This document shows positions 40,578 to 49,941 of a stretch of DNA of 64,000 bases, one piece after another. The DNA is from Nocardia tengchongensis. GTDB lineage: Bacteria; Actinomycetota; Actinomycetes; Mycobacteriales; Mycobacteriaceae. Under the pieces are notes generated by a model, which ran no database searches, was not told where the DNA came from, and saw only the letters and a list, made by a program, of their open reading frames with translations. The translations under genes were made by a program, and so were the position numbers. Positions within the stretch are counted from its first letter, which is position 1, and each line of letters starts with the position of its first letter. The stretch is from the NCBI RefSeq assembly GCF_018362975.1, contig NZ_CP074371.1, forward strand, positions 3,968,001-4,032,000, read 5' to 3'.

Positions 40578-43079
40578 GTGCGAGTAGCGCAGTCCTGGCT
40601 GACGGACATCCTGCAGCGGACCACCCCCGGGTGGTCGGTGACGGCCGAGGAACTCGACGCGGGGTTCGTCCGGGTCGGTCTCGAGGTCGAAGAGGTGGAC
40701 CATCTGGCGCCCATCGGCGGTGACGTCGACAAGCCGCTGGTGGTCGGCCGCGTCGCCGAGATCACCGAGCTGACCGAGTTCAAGAAGCCGATCCGTTTCT
40801 GCAAGGTGGACGTCGGCAACCCCGAGCTGCAGGAGATCGTCTGCGGCGCACGGAACTTCGCCGTCGGCGACCTGGTCGTGGTGGTGCTGCCCGGTGGCGA
40901 GCTGCCCGGCGGATTCAAGATCGCCTCGCGGAAGACCTACGGCCACACCAGCAACGGCATGATCTGCTCGGTCGCCGAACTGGGCATCGGCAAGGACCAC
41001 AGCGGCATCCTGGTGCTCGAGCCCGGCACCGCCGAGCCCGGCGCGGACGCCAACGAGCTGCTCGGCCTGGGCGACACCATCATCGAGCTGGCCATCACCC
41101 CCGACCGTGGTTACGCGTTCTCCGCGCGCGGCCTCGCCCGGGAACTGGCCTGCGGCTTCGACCTGGAGTACGGCGACCCGGCCGTGCGCCTGCTGCCGGA
41201 CTCCGAGGTCGAGGCCTGGCCGGTGAAGATCGAATCCGAGTCGCAGTGCACGCGTTTCGCGGTGCGCCGCGTCACCGGCATCGACCCGAAGGCCGTCAGC
41301 CCGTGGTGGCTGCAGCGCCGCCTGCTGCTGTCGGGCGTGCGCCCGATCTCCCCGGCCGTCGACGTCACCAACTACGTGATGCTCGAACTGGGTCAGCCGC
41401 TGCACGCCTTCGACGCCGACAAGGTGCAGGGCGGATTCGTGGTGCGCCGCGCCAACACCGGCGAAACCCTGCGCACCCTCGACGAAGCGGAGCGCACCCT
41501 CGACGCCGAGGACGTGGTGATCGCCGACGATTCCGGCGTCATCTCGCTGGCCGGCATCATGGGCGGCGCGAGCACCGAGGTGTCCGACACTTCGACCGAC
41601 ATCCTGCTCGAGGCCGCCACCTGGAACCCGGTGGCCGTGGCCCGCACCGCGCGCCGTCACAAGCTCGGCTCCGAGGCGAGCCGCCGCTTCGAACGCATCG
41701 TGGATCCCGAGGTCAACCTCGCTGCCCTCGATCGCGCCGCCACCCTGCTGGCCGAGATCGCCGGTGGCACCGTCGAATCCGTGCTGACCGACGTGCGGGT
41801 GCCGGTTCCGGCCCCGCAGCCGATCACCATGGACATCGACCTGGCCGACCGCATCGCGGGCGTGCACTACGCGCCCGGCGCGTCGACCCGCCGCCTGCAG
41901 CAGGTCGGCTGCGCCATCGAGGTCGGTGTCAGCGACGCGGGTCACCCGCAGCTCATCGTGACCCCGCCGACCTGGCGTCCCGACCTCACCCAGCCGGCCG
42001 ACCTGGTGGAGGAGGTGCTGCGCCTCGAGGGTTTGGACCAGATCCCGTCGGTGCTGCCCACCGCCCCTGCCGGCCGTGGCCTCACCGCCGCCCAGCTGCG
42101 CCGTCGCGCCGTGAGCAAGGCCCTCGCCTTCGAGGGCTGCGTCGAGGTCCCCGCCCCCGTCTTCATGGCCGCCGGCGTCTTCGACACCTGGGGCCTGGAC
42201 GCGGACGACCCTCGCCGCAACACCCTGCGCGTGCTCAACCCCCTCGACGTCGAGCGCGCCGAGCTGTCGACGACCCTGCTGCCCGGCCTGCTGGAGATCG
42301 CCGCCCGCAACATCTCCCGCGGCCAGCGTGATCTCGCGATCTACGCGATCGGCCAGGTCACCCTGCCGACCGAGCAGACCGCCCCCGTCGGCCCGCTCCC
42401 CGTGGACCGTCGCCCCACCGACGCCGAGATCCAGGTCCTGCTGGACTCGCTGCCCAAGCAGCCGACCCGCGTCGGCGCGGTCCTCACCGGCCGCCGCGAA
42501 CCCCGCGGACCGTGGGGTCCCGGCCGCCAGGTCGAGGCGTCGGACGCCTTCGCGCTGGTCGACGCGATCGCCGAGGCTTCCGGTCTCACCATCGAACGTC
42601 GTGCCACCCAGTTCCTTCCGTGGCATCCCGGCCGCTGTGCCGAACTGCTCGTGGACGGCGTAGTCGTCGGGCACGCGGGCGAACTGCACCCCGCGGTCCT
42701 GGAGCGCTCCGGCCTGCCGCCGCGGACCTGCGCCTTCCAGCTCGATCTCGATGCTCTGCCGCTGCGCGAAATCCGGCCTACCCCGGTGGTTTCCGCGTTC
42801 CCCGCGGTGCTGCAGGACGTGTCGGTCAGTGTCGACAAGGCGGTTCCCTCGGTGACCGTGGAGACTGCTCTTCGTGCTGGTGCCGGTGAGCTTCTCGAAG
42901 ATATCTCCTTGTTCGATGTTTACGAGGGTGCGCAGGCGGGTGAGGGGCGCAAGTCTTTGACCTATGCTCTGCGTTTCCGGGCTACCGATCGGACGCTCAC
43001 CGAGGATGAGGCGAGTGCGGCGCGGGATGCTGCTGTTGCTCGGGCTGCTGATTCAGTGGGAGCTGTTCTGCGCGGGTGA
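40578..43079 (+). CDS. pheT: Phenylalanyl-tRNA synthetase beta subunit
   Basis: The 833-residue protein has, in order, the EMAP-like tRNA-binding domain ([19 protein letters not shown]), the B3/B4 editing domain, the B5 domain ([23 protein letters not shown]) and the C-terminal ferredoxin-fold anticodon-binding domain ([22 protein letters not shown], then [20 protein letters not shown]). The GTG start is 31 bp after pheS. The last ~65 codons use many more T-ending codons than the rest, just before the HNH element. A hairpin follows the stop. Confidence 0.97.
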   Translation: MRVAQSWLTDILQRTTPGWSVTAEELDAGFVRVGLEVEEVDHLAPIGGDVDKPLVVGRVAEITELTEFKKPIRFCKVDVGNPELQEIVCGARNFAVGDLVVVVLPGGELPGGFKIASRKTYGHTSNGMICSVAELGIGKDHSGILVLEPGTAEPGADANELLGLGDTIIELAITPDRGYAFSARGLARELACGFDLEYGDPAVRLLPDSEVEAWPVKIESESQCTRFAVRRVTGIDPKAVSPWWLQRRLLLSGVRPISPAVDVTNYVMLELGQPLHAFDADKVQGGFVVRRANTGETLRTLDEAERTLDAEDVVIADDSGVISLAGIMGGASTEVSDTSTDILLEAATWNPVAVARTARRHKLGSEASRRFERIVDPEVNLAALDRAATLLAEIAGGTVESVLTDVRVPVPAPQPITMDIDLADRIAGVHYAPGASTRRLQQVGCAIEVGVSDAGHPQLIVTPPTWRPDLTQPADLVEEVLRLEGLDQIPSVLPTAPAGRGLTAAQLRRRAVSKALAFEGCVEVPAPVFMAAGVFDTWGLDADDPRRNTLRVLNPLDVERAELSTTLLPGLLEIAARNISRGQRDLAIYAIGQVTLPTEQTAPVGPLPVDRRPTDAEIQVLLDSLPKQPTRVGAVLTGRREPRGPWGPGRQVEASDAFALVDAIAEASGLTIERRATQFLPWHPGRCAELLVDGVVVGHAGELHPAVLERSGLPPRTCAFQLDLDALPLREIRPTPVVSAFPAVLQDVSVSVDKAVPSVTVETALRAGAGELLEDISLFDVYEGAQAGEGRKSLTYALRFRATDRTLTEDEASAARDAAVARAADSVGAVLRG

Positions 43080-43094
43080 TTTTGGATGTGTGAT

Positions 43095-43127
43095 CGCGGG
43101 CCTCAGTCCATTGGGCTGGGGCCCGCG
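43095..43127 (+). terminator. Terminator of pheST
   Basis: A 15-bp stem (43095-43109 and 43113-43127) has two T-G wobbles and a 3-base loop, followed by GTGTTTG. It lies 15 bases after the pheT stop and just outside the mobile-element copy. Confidence 0.78.
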
Positions 43128-43139
43128 GTGTTTGTAGAA

Positions 43140-45019
43140 GACAGAGAAAAGGACCAAAAGATAAAAGACGCCTGGAGAAGGGAGAGGGGCTGGCTGGGTT
43201 GGGAGGCTCGCTCACCTACCAACCCCATTACGGCTCGGCCGTGGATCGGCCCGGTGTCGGGGTACAAGCACTTTGAAGTTGTCGAGGTACAAGCACCGTG
43301 AGGGTGCGCGGGGAGAAGGTTGAGGTCGTCTTTGGTCTTTGGGTCTTTTGTCTCGAGAAGGTGATGCGTGCAGTCCGTGGGCCGGGATCGGCGGCTCACG
43401 GCTCCCAACTCGGCGTCAGCCCAGGTCCGGTAGGGCAGGCGAGGCGACCACACTCTATGTAGTTTTGCGAACGCCAGCAGGACACGAGCAGCACTGGTTC
43501 ACGCAGCCCGTGAGCGCCACTTTCGACAACTGGAATCGATGGCAGCGGCGATCGCCTGCCCCACGTGTTGGCGATCGTTCACGCGCGGCGTGCCGGTCGG
43601 GTCAACACTCTTGGGTGCAATCCACCCTGTTCGGCCTCGATGGGGTGAGTCTTTGCCCATGACAACGGTTTTCCAGCCATCGGGCCCGCCCTTGATGAGC
43701 GCGTGGCAGTGATCGCACGCGAGTGTCAGGTTGTTGATGTCGGTCGGTCCGCCTTTTGCCCAGTCGGTGACGTGGTGGGCGGCGCACATCGAGGCGGGTT
43801 GTTCACAACCCGGACGGGTACACCCCTTGTCCCGGGCGATCAGTGCGAGGCGTTGGGCGCGGTTGGCGGTGCGGCGGGACCGCTGCAAGTACAACGGCAT
43901 CCCGTCCCCGTCGAGAACCGCGATCACCGGGTGAGTTCCCTCGGCCATCTTCAGCGCTTCGTTGATGGAGATCTGGGTGCCGGTGTTGGTGGTGGCTACG
44001 CCGGTCCCGTTTTCGAGGTCGGTGAGGCTCATGGTGAGTACGACCTCGACCGGCAGCCCGCGGTGCATGCCGAGGGCACGCATGTTCACGCCCGGCTGCA
44101 TCAGGGCCATCAGCGCGTCGTGGGTGCGCTGCCCGGCATCACGCCGGTCCCGGCCCGCGGCAGCATCGAGAACGCTGTCGGCGATGAACCCACCAGAGGC
44201 AGAAGGGCTTTCCGGGTCCTCCACGTTGCACATACCCGGTCGAGCGAGCTTGGCGAACACCGCATCCAGGCACGCCCGCAACTCAGGGGTGATCCAGCCT
44301 TCGATCCGCGACATGCCATCCACGCCGGGGCGGCACAGGGTGATCACACGCCGACGCCGACGGTCGGCATCAGAAACAACCTTGCCGTCCGGATCGAGCC
44401 GCGCCAGGATGTCGCGCCCGATCTTGGGCAGATCGTCCGGCCATCCGTCACGCGAGTAGCCGACGAGGATCTGTTCGGCTTCCGCGCGTGCTTCTGCGGG
44501 AATGTCGGTCGGGAGGTGGTCCATCACGTCCATGATGTTGCGCACGTGATCCCGCGAGATATCGCCGGCCGCAAACGCTTCCGCCATCGCTGGCAGAACT
44601 GGCGGGCGCAGGTGTCCGCTCGGTTCGAAGAATTCTCCGCAGTGATGAGTGACCTTCACCCGCAATGCGGCGTCATACCGGGACAGTCCGAGGGTGTGCC
44701 GCAGGAACGGCACCATCTTCCCCGCACCACTGCGGGCGTGGAGTGAACGCTCTCCGGCTTCGATGATCAGCCGCGTATCCAATGCCGCCAGCTGCCGCTT
44801 GCAGGCTTCGAGCTGCCGCATCAACGCCACGACGTCTTCATCGGAGAACTGGGCCATCGTGGACTTCTGGATGGTTTCGGTCAGGGTCGAGACCGCGGCC
44901 GCCAGTTCAGCGATACCGCAGTCGTCGAGTGTCACCCCATTCGAATCCATGTGCTAATTCTACCCCGACCCAACCACGATAGATAGCCGAATTACAGTGT
45001 TATGCAAGGCATTTCAGAA
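43140..45019 (-). mobile_element. 13E12-type HNH repeat element, copy 1
   Basis: This ~1.88-kb unit is matched by an inverted copy at 54882-56786. The similarity covers the HNH gene, ~70 bp upstream of it (to TTCTGAAA) and ~360 bp after it, ending near a purine-rich AAAAGGACCAAAAGATAAAA stretch. Flanking sequences differ immediately outside. The 3' part holds a doubled GGTACAAGCAC motif (43259 and 43287 areas). No transposase or clear terminal inverted repeat was found. M. tuberculosis REP13E12 repeats have the same gene content. Confidence 0.75.
43499..44950 (-). CDS. DUF222 / HNH endonuclease 13E12-family protein, copy 1
   Basis: The 483-residue protein has a DUF222 domain (from about residue 40, with ALDTRLIIEAGERSLHARSGAGKMVPFLR) and a C-terminal HNH nuclease: CTRPGCEQPASMCAAHHV, then GGPTDINNLTLACDHCHALI, with zinc-type cysteines and the HH pair intact. 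These proteins occur as multi-copy repeats in mycobacteria and nocardiae and presumably promote spread of the element by cutting DNA. It differs from copy 2 at about 36 of 483 residues with no length change, so both copies look active. Confidence 0.92.
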   Translation of the reverse strand: MDSNGVTLDDCGIAELAAAVSTLTETIQKSTMAQFSDEDVVALMRQLEACKRQLAALDTRLIIEAGERSLHARSGAGKMVPFLRHTLGLSRYDAALRVKVTHHCGEFFEPSGHLRPPVLPAMAEAFAAGDISRDHVRNIMDVMDHLPTDIPAEARAEAEQILVGYSRDGWPDDLPKIGRDILARLDPDGKVVSDADRRRRRVITLCRPGVDGMSRIEGWITPELRACLDAVFAKLARPGMCNVEDPESPSASGGFIADSVLDAAAGRDRRDAGQRTHDALMALMQPGVNMRALGMHRGLPVEVVLTMSLTDLENGTGVATTNTGTQISINEALKMAEGTHPVIAVLDGDGMPLYLQRSRRTANRAQRLALIARDKGCTRPGCEQPASMCAAHHVTDWAKGGPTDINNLTLACDHCHALIKGGPDGWKTVVMGKDSPHRGRTGWIAPKSVDPTGTPRVNDRQHVGQAIAAAIDSSCRKWRSRAA

Positions 45020-45081
45020 TTGCCGCCGTTCCATACTGGCCGGAGTGTCAGGTCCTGGCGACAGTGCGGTAAGAAGGAGCC

Positions 45082-45867
45082 ATGTGGCATCCGGCGACGC
45101 CTGTCCTCAATGCGCTCAGCTATCAACCGGGCGAGCGCGGCATCGTGGCGACTCCAGATATGTACGGATTCGCCTACGAGGATCTGTATCTGCGGACCTC
45201 GGACGGCGAGACCGTCAATGCGTGGTTTGTGCGAGCGGCCGGGGAGCCGCTGGGGCACATACTGTTCGCACACGGGAATGGGGGGAACATCGGGGACCGG
45301 TCGCCGATGCTGGCGATGCTCGCGGCGGCCGGGTTCGATGTGATGGTCTTCGATTACCGGGGGTACGGGCGTAGTACCGGGCGGCCGGGTGAAGACGGGA
45401 CCTATCGGGATGTTCGGGTGGCGCGGGACGCGTTGCTGGCGCAGACCGGGGTCGATGCCGGGCGGGTTGTGTATTTGGGGAAGTCGCTCGGCGGGGGAGT
45501 GATGCTCGAGTTGGCGAATGCCTTTCCGCCGGCCGCCCTGCTGCTGATGTCGACGTTCACGAGCATGCGGGACGCTGCCACGGCGGTCTATCCATTCCTG
45601 CCGAAGGTTTTCGTGCCCAATGCCTATCCGAGTCTGAAGCGGATCAAGAAGCTGAGCTGCCCGGTGCTGATCATGCACGGCGACGCCGACGAACTGTTGC
45701 CCGTGCGGATGGGGCGTGAATTGTTCGCCGCCGCACCGGAGCCCAAGGAGCTGGTGATCTATCCGGGTGGCCTGCACAACGATCTGATCGGGTTCCCCGG
45801 CTGGGCGGAGCGGGTCTCGGGCTGGGTGGCCGGTGTGCTGCCGCCCAAGCGGCTTACTTCCGGATGA
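45082..45867 (+). CDS. Alpha/beta hydrolase, Bem46/ABHD13-like
   Basis: The 261-residue protein has the oxyanion motif HGNGGN (64-69), the nucleophile elbow GKSLGG with serine 135, the acid in VLIMHGDADELLPVRMG and the histidine in YPGGLHNDLIG. This is a serine hydrolase of unknown substrate. A short N-terminal hydrophobic anchor, usual in Bem46 proteins, is not evident. GAAGGAG lies just before the ATG. Its 3' end overlaps that of the convergent short Rho gene by 14 bases. Confidence 0.88.
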   Translation: MWHPATPVLNALSYQPGERGIVATPDMYGFAYEDLYLRTSDGETVNAWFVRAAGEPLGHILFAHGNGGNIGDRSPMLAMLAAAGFDVMVFDYRGYGRSTGRPGEDGTYRDVRVARDALLAQTGVDAGRVVYLGKSLGGGVMLELANAFPPAALLLMSTFTSMRDAATAVYPFLPKVFVPNAYPSLKRIKKLSCPVLIMHGDADELLPVRMGRELFAAAPEPKELVIYPGGLHNDLIGFPGWAERVSGWVAGVLPPKRLTSG

Positions 45868-47026
45868 TGTTGGCCAGGAATTCGGCATTGCTGCCGGTCT
45901 TGCGCAGGCCGTCGAGGAGTAGTTCGAGGGCGCGCTGATCGTCGACGTCGGCCAGGGTGCGGCGCAGGGTGTCGACGGCCTGGCGTTCGGCCGGGTGGAG
46001 GAGTAGTTCGTCGCGGCGGGTGCTGGATTTGGCGATGTCCACGGCGGGGAAGATGTGGCGGCCCGCCAGGGTGCGGTCGAGTTTCAGTTCGGCGTTGCCG
46101 GTGCCTTTGTACTCCTCGAAGATGACGGTGTCGGCGAGCGAACCGGTTTCGACGAGCGCGCTGGCCACGATGGTCAGCGATCCGCCGTTCTCGATATTGC
46201 GGGCCGCGCCCAGGAAACGCTTGGGCGGCAGCAGTGCAGTGGAGTCGACGCCGCCGGAGAGGATTCGGCCCGAGGCCGGTCCGGAGGTGTTGTAGGCGCG
46301 AGCCAGCCGGGTGAGCGAGTCGAGCAGGACCACGACATCGTGGCCCTCCTCGACCAGGCGCTGCGCCCGTTCGATGGCCAGCTCGGCGAGCGCGGTCTGC
46401 TCGGCGGGGGAGTGGTCGAAGGTGGCGGCGACGACCTCGGCGGGGACACCGCGCGACAGCTCGGTAACCTCCTCGGGGCGTTCGCCGACGAGCACCATCA
46501 TGAGGTGCACCTCCGGATGGTTGACCGCGATGCCGTGCGCGATCGACTGCAGCACAGAGGTTTTGCCCGCCTTCGGCGGCGCGACGATCAGCGCACGCTG
46601 TCCCTTGCCGATCGGCATGATGAGGTCGGTGACGCGGGTGGTGAGCTTGCCGGACTGGGTTTCCAGCCGCAACCGCTCATCGGGGTGGATGGGGGTCAGG
46701 TCCCGGAAGTGCGGGCGTGCCCCGAGCTCGGCGGCCGGTCGGCCGTTGACCGTGTCGACGCGGACGAGCGGAGCTTGCCTGCCGCCCTTGGTATTCGGCT
46801 GCGCGAGCCCGGCGACGACATCGCCGCGGCGCAGTCCGTGGGAGCGGATCAGGCGAGCCGGGACGTGGATATCGTGCGGGTCGGGCAAGTAGCCCTTCAG
46901 GCGCAATACGCCGTTCTGGCCGTTGATATCCAGGAGTCCCGTTGCGGGAGTGAGTGTTTCGATGTGGTCGAGGGCCTGGGCCGGATCATCGGATACGACC
47001 GGGGGCCGGATTTTGGTGGTTGTCAT
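45854..47026 (-). CDS. Short paralogue of transcription termination factor Rho
   Basis: The 390-residue protein is a Rho hexamer ATPase: Walker A APPKAGKT at 149-156, DVVVLLDSLTRLARAYNT, the Q-loop region SGGVDSTALLPPKRFLGAARN, and the R-loop EEYKGTGNAELKL are all intact. The N-terminal helical subdomain and the long insert typical of actinobacterial Rho are absent. The cold-shock RNA-binding part is short, and its GFGFLR aromatic motif reads QNGVLRL, so primary RNA contacts are probably altered. It lies in an island between two HNH elements, so it is probably an accessory Rho. GAGGAG precedes the ATG at 47026. Confidence 0.88.
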   Translation of the reverse strand: MTTTKIRPPVVSDDPAQALDHIETLTPATGLLDINGQNGVLRLKGYLPDPHDIHVPARLIRSHGLRRGDVVAGLAQPNTKGGRQAPLVRVDTVNGRPAAELGARPHFRDLTPIHPDERLRLETQSGKLTTRVTDLIMPIGKGQRALIVAPPKAGKTSVLQSIAHGIAVNHPEVHLMMVLVGERPEEVTELSRGVPAEVVAATFDHSPAEQTALAELAIERAQRLVEEGHDVVVLLDSLTRLARAYNTSGPASGRILSGGVDSTALLPPKRFLGAARNIENGGSLTIVASALVETGSLADTVIFEEYKGTGNAELKLDRTLAGRHIFPAVDIAKSSTRRDELLLHPAERQAVDTLRRTLADVDDQRALELLLDGLRKTGSNAEFLANIIRK

Positions 47027-47233
47027 GATGTTTCTCCTCGAGGTGGCCGCATACGGCCGAGGGCGGTCTGTGGACCGCAGATGAATGTCGAGTGATCGCC
47101 GCATGTGCGGGACCTGCTCGGTGAAGAAGGAAATCGCGTGGGAGGGACTATGCGTCGACCTGCATCCACTGGATTGCGACGCCCTCACGGTACGTCACCC
47201 CGCGGGGCGCGGTCAATGCGTAGCCTGGAAACC

Positions 47234-47743
47234 ATGAGCGATGCCCAGGAAATCGTGGCGTTGTTGGCGCAGCTGCCGGACGCCGAATTCGCGGCCGTGG
47301 TCGCGGCCGCCTCCGACGGCCGGGCCGGTCTGGCCGCCCTGCACGCGGTGGCGCAGTCCTTGACGGACACCCTCGGTCATGCGCCGGATGTCATCGATGT
47401 GACTCCTGACACCCTGCCGGTGGAAAGCTATTCACAGTCTGAGACGGCCGGGGTATCCGGGCAGGTGGGAGCGGGTCCGGTGGCAACCGGGATACCGGTA
47501 CCGCCTGCGGGTATCCCCACCGGGCCGGCGGCGGGCGGGTACACCTCCGCGGGCGTCCCTACTTTCGAGTCAGTTCGCGATAAGGTCGAGCAGCGCTACG
47601 GGACATCGCAGGGGATGGGCGAGCTCGATCGGCAGACACCCGTGGGCCGTAGCGTAGAGGAACAGTGGGATGCGCGCGCCAAGGCCGCGCGGGAACGTCT
47701 GGATCAAATTCGAAAATCGATGCACGGCAACGATTCCGAGTAG
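47234..47743 (+). CDS. Hypothetical protein, 169 aa
   Basis: I do not recognise this family. The N-terminal ~50 residues (SDAQEIVALLAQLPDAEFAAVVAAASDG) look like an amphipathic helical bundle. The middle is Pro/Gly/Thr-rich and probably disordered. The C-terminus (VRDKVEQRYGTSQGMGELDRQ, then EEQWDARAKAARERLDQIRKS) is charged and helical. The next gene starts 32 bp downstream on the same strand, so the two are probably co-transcribed. It is divergent from the short Rho gene. Confidence 0.65.
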   Translation: MSDAQEIVALLAQLPDAEFAAVVAAASDGRAGLAALHAVAQSLTDTLGHAPDVIDVTPDTLPVESYSQSETAGVSGQVGAGPVATGIPVPPAGIPTGPAAGGYTSAGVPTFESVRDKVEQRYGTSQGMGELDRQTPVGRSVEEQWDARAKAARERLDQIRKSMHGNDSE

Positions 47744-47775
47744 GTCCGGCGTTCCCTCTTAGATTGGGTGGAACT

Positions 47776-48807
47776 TTGACCGAGCCTCGTGAAATCGCCG
47801 AGAAGCTGCTGGATCTGCAGGTCGACTTCATTGTCGCCGAGGTCTCCGGCGACCGCTTCGCCGAAGTGATCGCCCGCGACGTGGAAGCGGTGATCGGCGT
47901 CGCCGACACCATCATCTTCCGCGACGTGGTCGAGATCGATCAGGCCAAGCAGACCGTCGCCAACGTCATCGACCTCATCGGCGGCAGCCCGGTGCTGGGC
48001 GAGATGGTCGGCACGCTGGCCGACTCGCTCTACGACGACATCGCCGGCAACACCGACTACACCCTCGGTGACGTGGTCGACCGCGAGCCCGTCGAGCAGC
48101 TGCTCGAGAAGCTTTTCGGCATGCACCAGGCCCAGGAACGCATCCTGGAACGACTCACCGAGAGCCCCCTGATCGCGACCGTGGCCGCCAAGTTCGTGGA
48201 CAAGCTGGTCGACGATCTCATGGAGACCAACAAGCAGCTCGCCTCGAAGATTCCCGGCGTCGGATCGCTGGTCTCGATGGGCACCAACGCCGCCAAGACC
48301 GCGCGCAAAGCCGCTGAGAAGGCCGGCGGCACCTTCATCGGCGAAATGGCCGGTAAGGGAGCGCAATTCGCGCTCAAGCGCACCAACAACGCCATCCGCG
48401 AAATGCTGCGCGACGCGCCCGTGCACGACGCCGCCATGGAGTTCTGGGACCTGCACGCCGGGGAACCGGTCGCCGGACTGCGCGAGTACCTGTCCCAGCA
48501 GGACCTGAAAGACCTCGCGCAGATCGTTTACCAAATCGCGCTGACCACCCGCAACAAGGAATACGTCGGCGTGCTGGTGGACCAGGGCGTCGAGGTGTTC
48601 TTCGAGAAGTACGGCGACCACACCCTGGCCGCCATGCTGCCCGAGCTGGGCCTGTCCGAGGCGGTCGTGGCCGAGGAGATCCTGCGCTACGGCCCGGCCG
48701 TGGTGGAGGCCGCGAAGCGGAACGGCGTGCTGGCCAAGCTGATTCGCGAACGGCTGGAGCCGTTCTTCCTGTCGGAGCCGGTGCTGGCGGTACTCGCCGG
48801 GAACTGA
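47776..48807 (+). CDS. Hypothetical protein, 343 aa, mainly helical
   Basis: No family is recognised. The protein is rich in long amphipathic helices such as REIAEKLLDLQVDFIVAEVSGDRFAEVIARDVEAVIG. A glycine-rich basic middle (about residues 165-215: GVGSLVSMGTNAAKTARKAAEKAGGTFIGEMAGKGAQ) could touch membranes or nucleic acid. There is no signal peptide. The likely start is the TTG at 47776 with GGTGGA just upstream; no ATG fits. It follows the 169-aa gene and ends at a strong hairpin. Confidence 0.72.
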   Translation: MTEPREIAEKLLDLQVDFIVAEVSGDRFAEVIARDVEAVIGVADTIIFRDVVEIDQAKQTVANVIDLIGGSPVLGEMVGTLADSLYDDIAGNTDYTLGDVVDREPVEQLLEKLFGMHQAQERILERLTESPLIATVAAKFVDKLVDDLMETNKQLASKIPGVGSLVSMGTNAAKTARKAAEKAGGTFIGEMAGKGAQFALKRTNNAIREMLRDAPVHDAAMEFWDLHAGEPVAGLREYLSQQDLKDLAQIVYQIALTTRNKEYVGVLVDQGVEVFFEKYGDHTLAAMLPELGLSEAVVAEEILRYGPAVVEAAKRNGVLAKLIRERLEPFFLSEPVLAVLAGN

Positions 48808-48820
48808 CACCCGAGACTCG

Positions 48821-48859
48821 ACGCAGGGCCGCACGCTGGAATCGCGTGCGGCCCTGCGT
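48821..48859 (+). terminator. Terminator of the two-gene hypothetical operon
   Basis: A perfect 16-bp stem (48821-48836 and 48844-48859) with a 7-base loop lies 13 bases after the stop codon. Confidence 0.9.
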
Positions 48860-48860
48860 T

Positions 48861-48975
48861 ATTCCCTGGAGGGGAGTGTCTGCCATTCCCTCGACGGCTG
48901 TGCTCGTCATTTCCTGCGGGCTGCGTTCGTCATTCCCTGGAGGGCTGTGTCTGTCATTCCCTGCAGGGAATCGCG
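48861..48975. repeat. Tandem repeat with a 24-bp period, about 4.6 copies
   Basis: Units begin ATTCCCTGGAGGG or a close variant at 48861, 48885, 48909, 48932 and 48956 (spacing 24, 24, 23, 24). Each ends in a GTGTCTGTC or TGCTCGTC type tail. It starts directly after the terminator hairpin and leads into the NTF2-like gene, so it is a MIRU/VNTR-like minisatellite in an intergenic region. Confidence 0.85.
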
Positions 48976-49000
48976 CACCGCATCGATTCCTCGCAGACTC

Positions 49001-49438
49001 ATGGTCATGACGAACACCGACATCGACATCAACGACTTCGCCAGCCGCTACCTCGCCCAGTGGAACGAGTCCGACCCGGACGCGCGCCGCAAGCTCATCC
49101 GCGACCTGTGGGCCGAGGACGGCGCCCAGATCCTCGTCGATCCGCCCGAGGACATGCGCGAGGCGGCCGCCAACCTGAACTTCCCGATCCCGGCCCTCGA
49201 GGTCCGCGGCCACCACGCCCTCGAACGCCGCGTCGAGCGCGCCTACGACATGTTCATCGGCACCGGTCACCGCTTCGTGCAGCGCGGCGAGGCGACCGCG
49301 CTACTGAACCACGTCATCGCCTTCACCTGGTCCATGGTGACCGCCGACGGCAGTGTGGTCGGCGGCGGCATGGATGTGCTCGCACTCGACGAGGACGGCC
49401 GCATCCGCACCGATCACCAGCACATCGCGGTCGCTTGA
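49001..49438 (+). CDS. NTF2/SnoaL-like fold protein
   Basis: The 145-residue protein resembles small nuclear-transport-factor-2-like proteins: DFASRYLAQWNESDPDARRKLIRDLWAEDGA at the N-terminus, and strands such as NHVIAFTWSMVTADGSVVGGGMDVLALDEDGRI at the C-terminus. Such proteins are small lyases, isomerases or ligand binders; the role here is unknown. Starts at 49001 and 49007 are both possible, with no strong ribosome-binding site. Confidence 0.82.
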   Translation: MVMTNTDIDINDFASRYLAQWNESDPDARRKLIRDLWAEDGAQILVDPPEDMREAAANLNFPIPALEVRGHHALERRVERAYDMFIGTGHRFVQRGEATALLNHVIAFTWSMVTADGSVVGGGMDVLALDEDGRIRTDHQHIAVA

Positions 49439-49683
49439 GGGACTGCCGTGCGGGCCGAGGCCGACTGCGGCCGGTGGACCCGAGGTTCTGGTTCCACCGC
49501 CGCGCCGCGGGCCCGTCTTTCGGCGCGCGACGCGGTCCCATCGGGGTCGATGCGGTCCGCGGTAGCATCGCAGACGCCCGCCGTCGCCGTGCGCTCCCTC
49601 GTCCGGCCTGGAAAGCATCCCGATCAGCGGGGCCAGGGGGCAAGGCGCGACGCTGTCCAATATGGGAACGCGAAGCGCATTTC

Positions 49684-49941
49684 ATGGTGTACGGGTTCCG
49701 GTACATGGCCCCCGCGATCCACTCGCCCGAAAAGATTGCGGCCATCGTCGACTGGTATAGCGCGGCTCCGAAGTGGGATCGCTTCTGGTCCAACGAAGTC
49801 GGTCCCGGCGACAGCGAGCGACGTCCGGTCCGGGTGCTGTCGCCCGACACCGGCGACTGGGTGAACTATCGCATCCAGGTCTTCAAATCTGAATGGCCGC
49901 AACGAACTTGGTGGATCTACTCGCCGGCTCCCGCCACCTGA
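49684..49941 (+). CDS. Small hypothetical protein, 85 aa
   Basis: The frame has strongly GC-rich third positions and a tryptophan-rich sequence (WYSAAPKWDRFWSNEVGPG, then WPQRTWWIYSPAPAT), which looks coding. The last 25 bases overlap the 3' end of the convergent GlxA gene. I recognise no family. The start codon is uncertain because no clear ribosome-binding site precedes it. Confidence 0.45.
   Translation: MVYGFRYMAPAIHSPEKIAAIVDWYSAAPKWDRFWSNEVGPGDSERRPVRVLSPDTGDWVNYRIQVFKSEWPQRTWWIYSPAPAT

Noticed and set aside
43140..45019. An insertion sequence with a DDE transposase
   Set aside because: The only gene is a DUF222-HNH protein, with no transposase motif or clear terminal inverted repeats. 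It fits the 13E12 repeat family instead.
48861..48975. A short CRISPR array
   Set aside because: The units are contiguous and of 24-bp period without unique spacers, and no cas genes are in the window.
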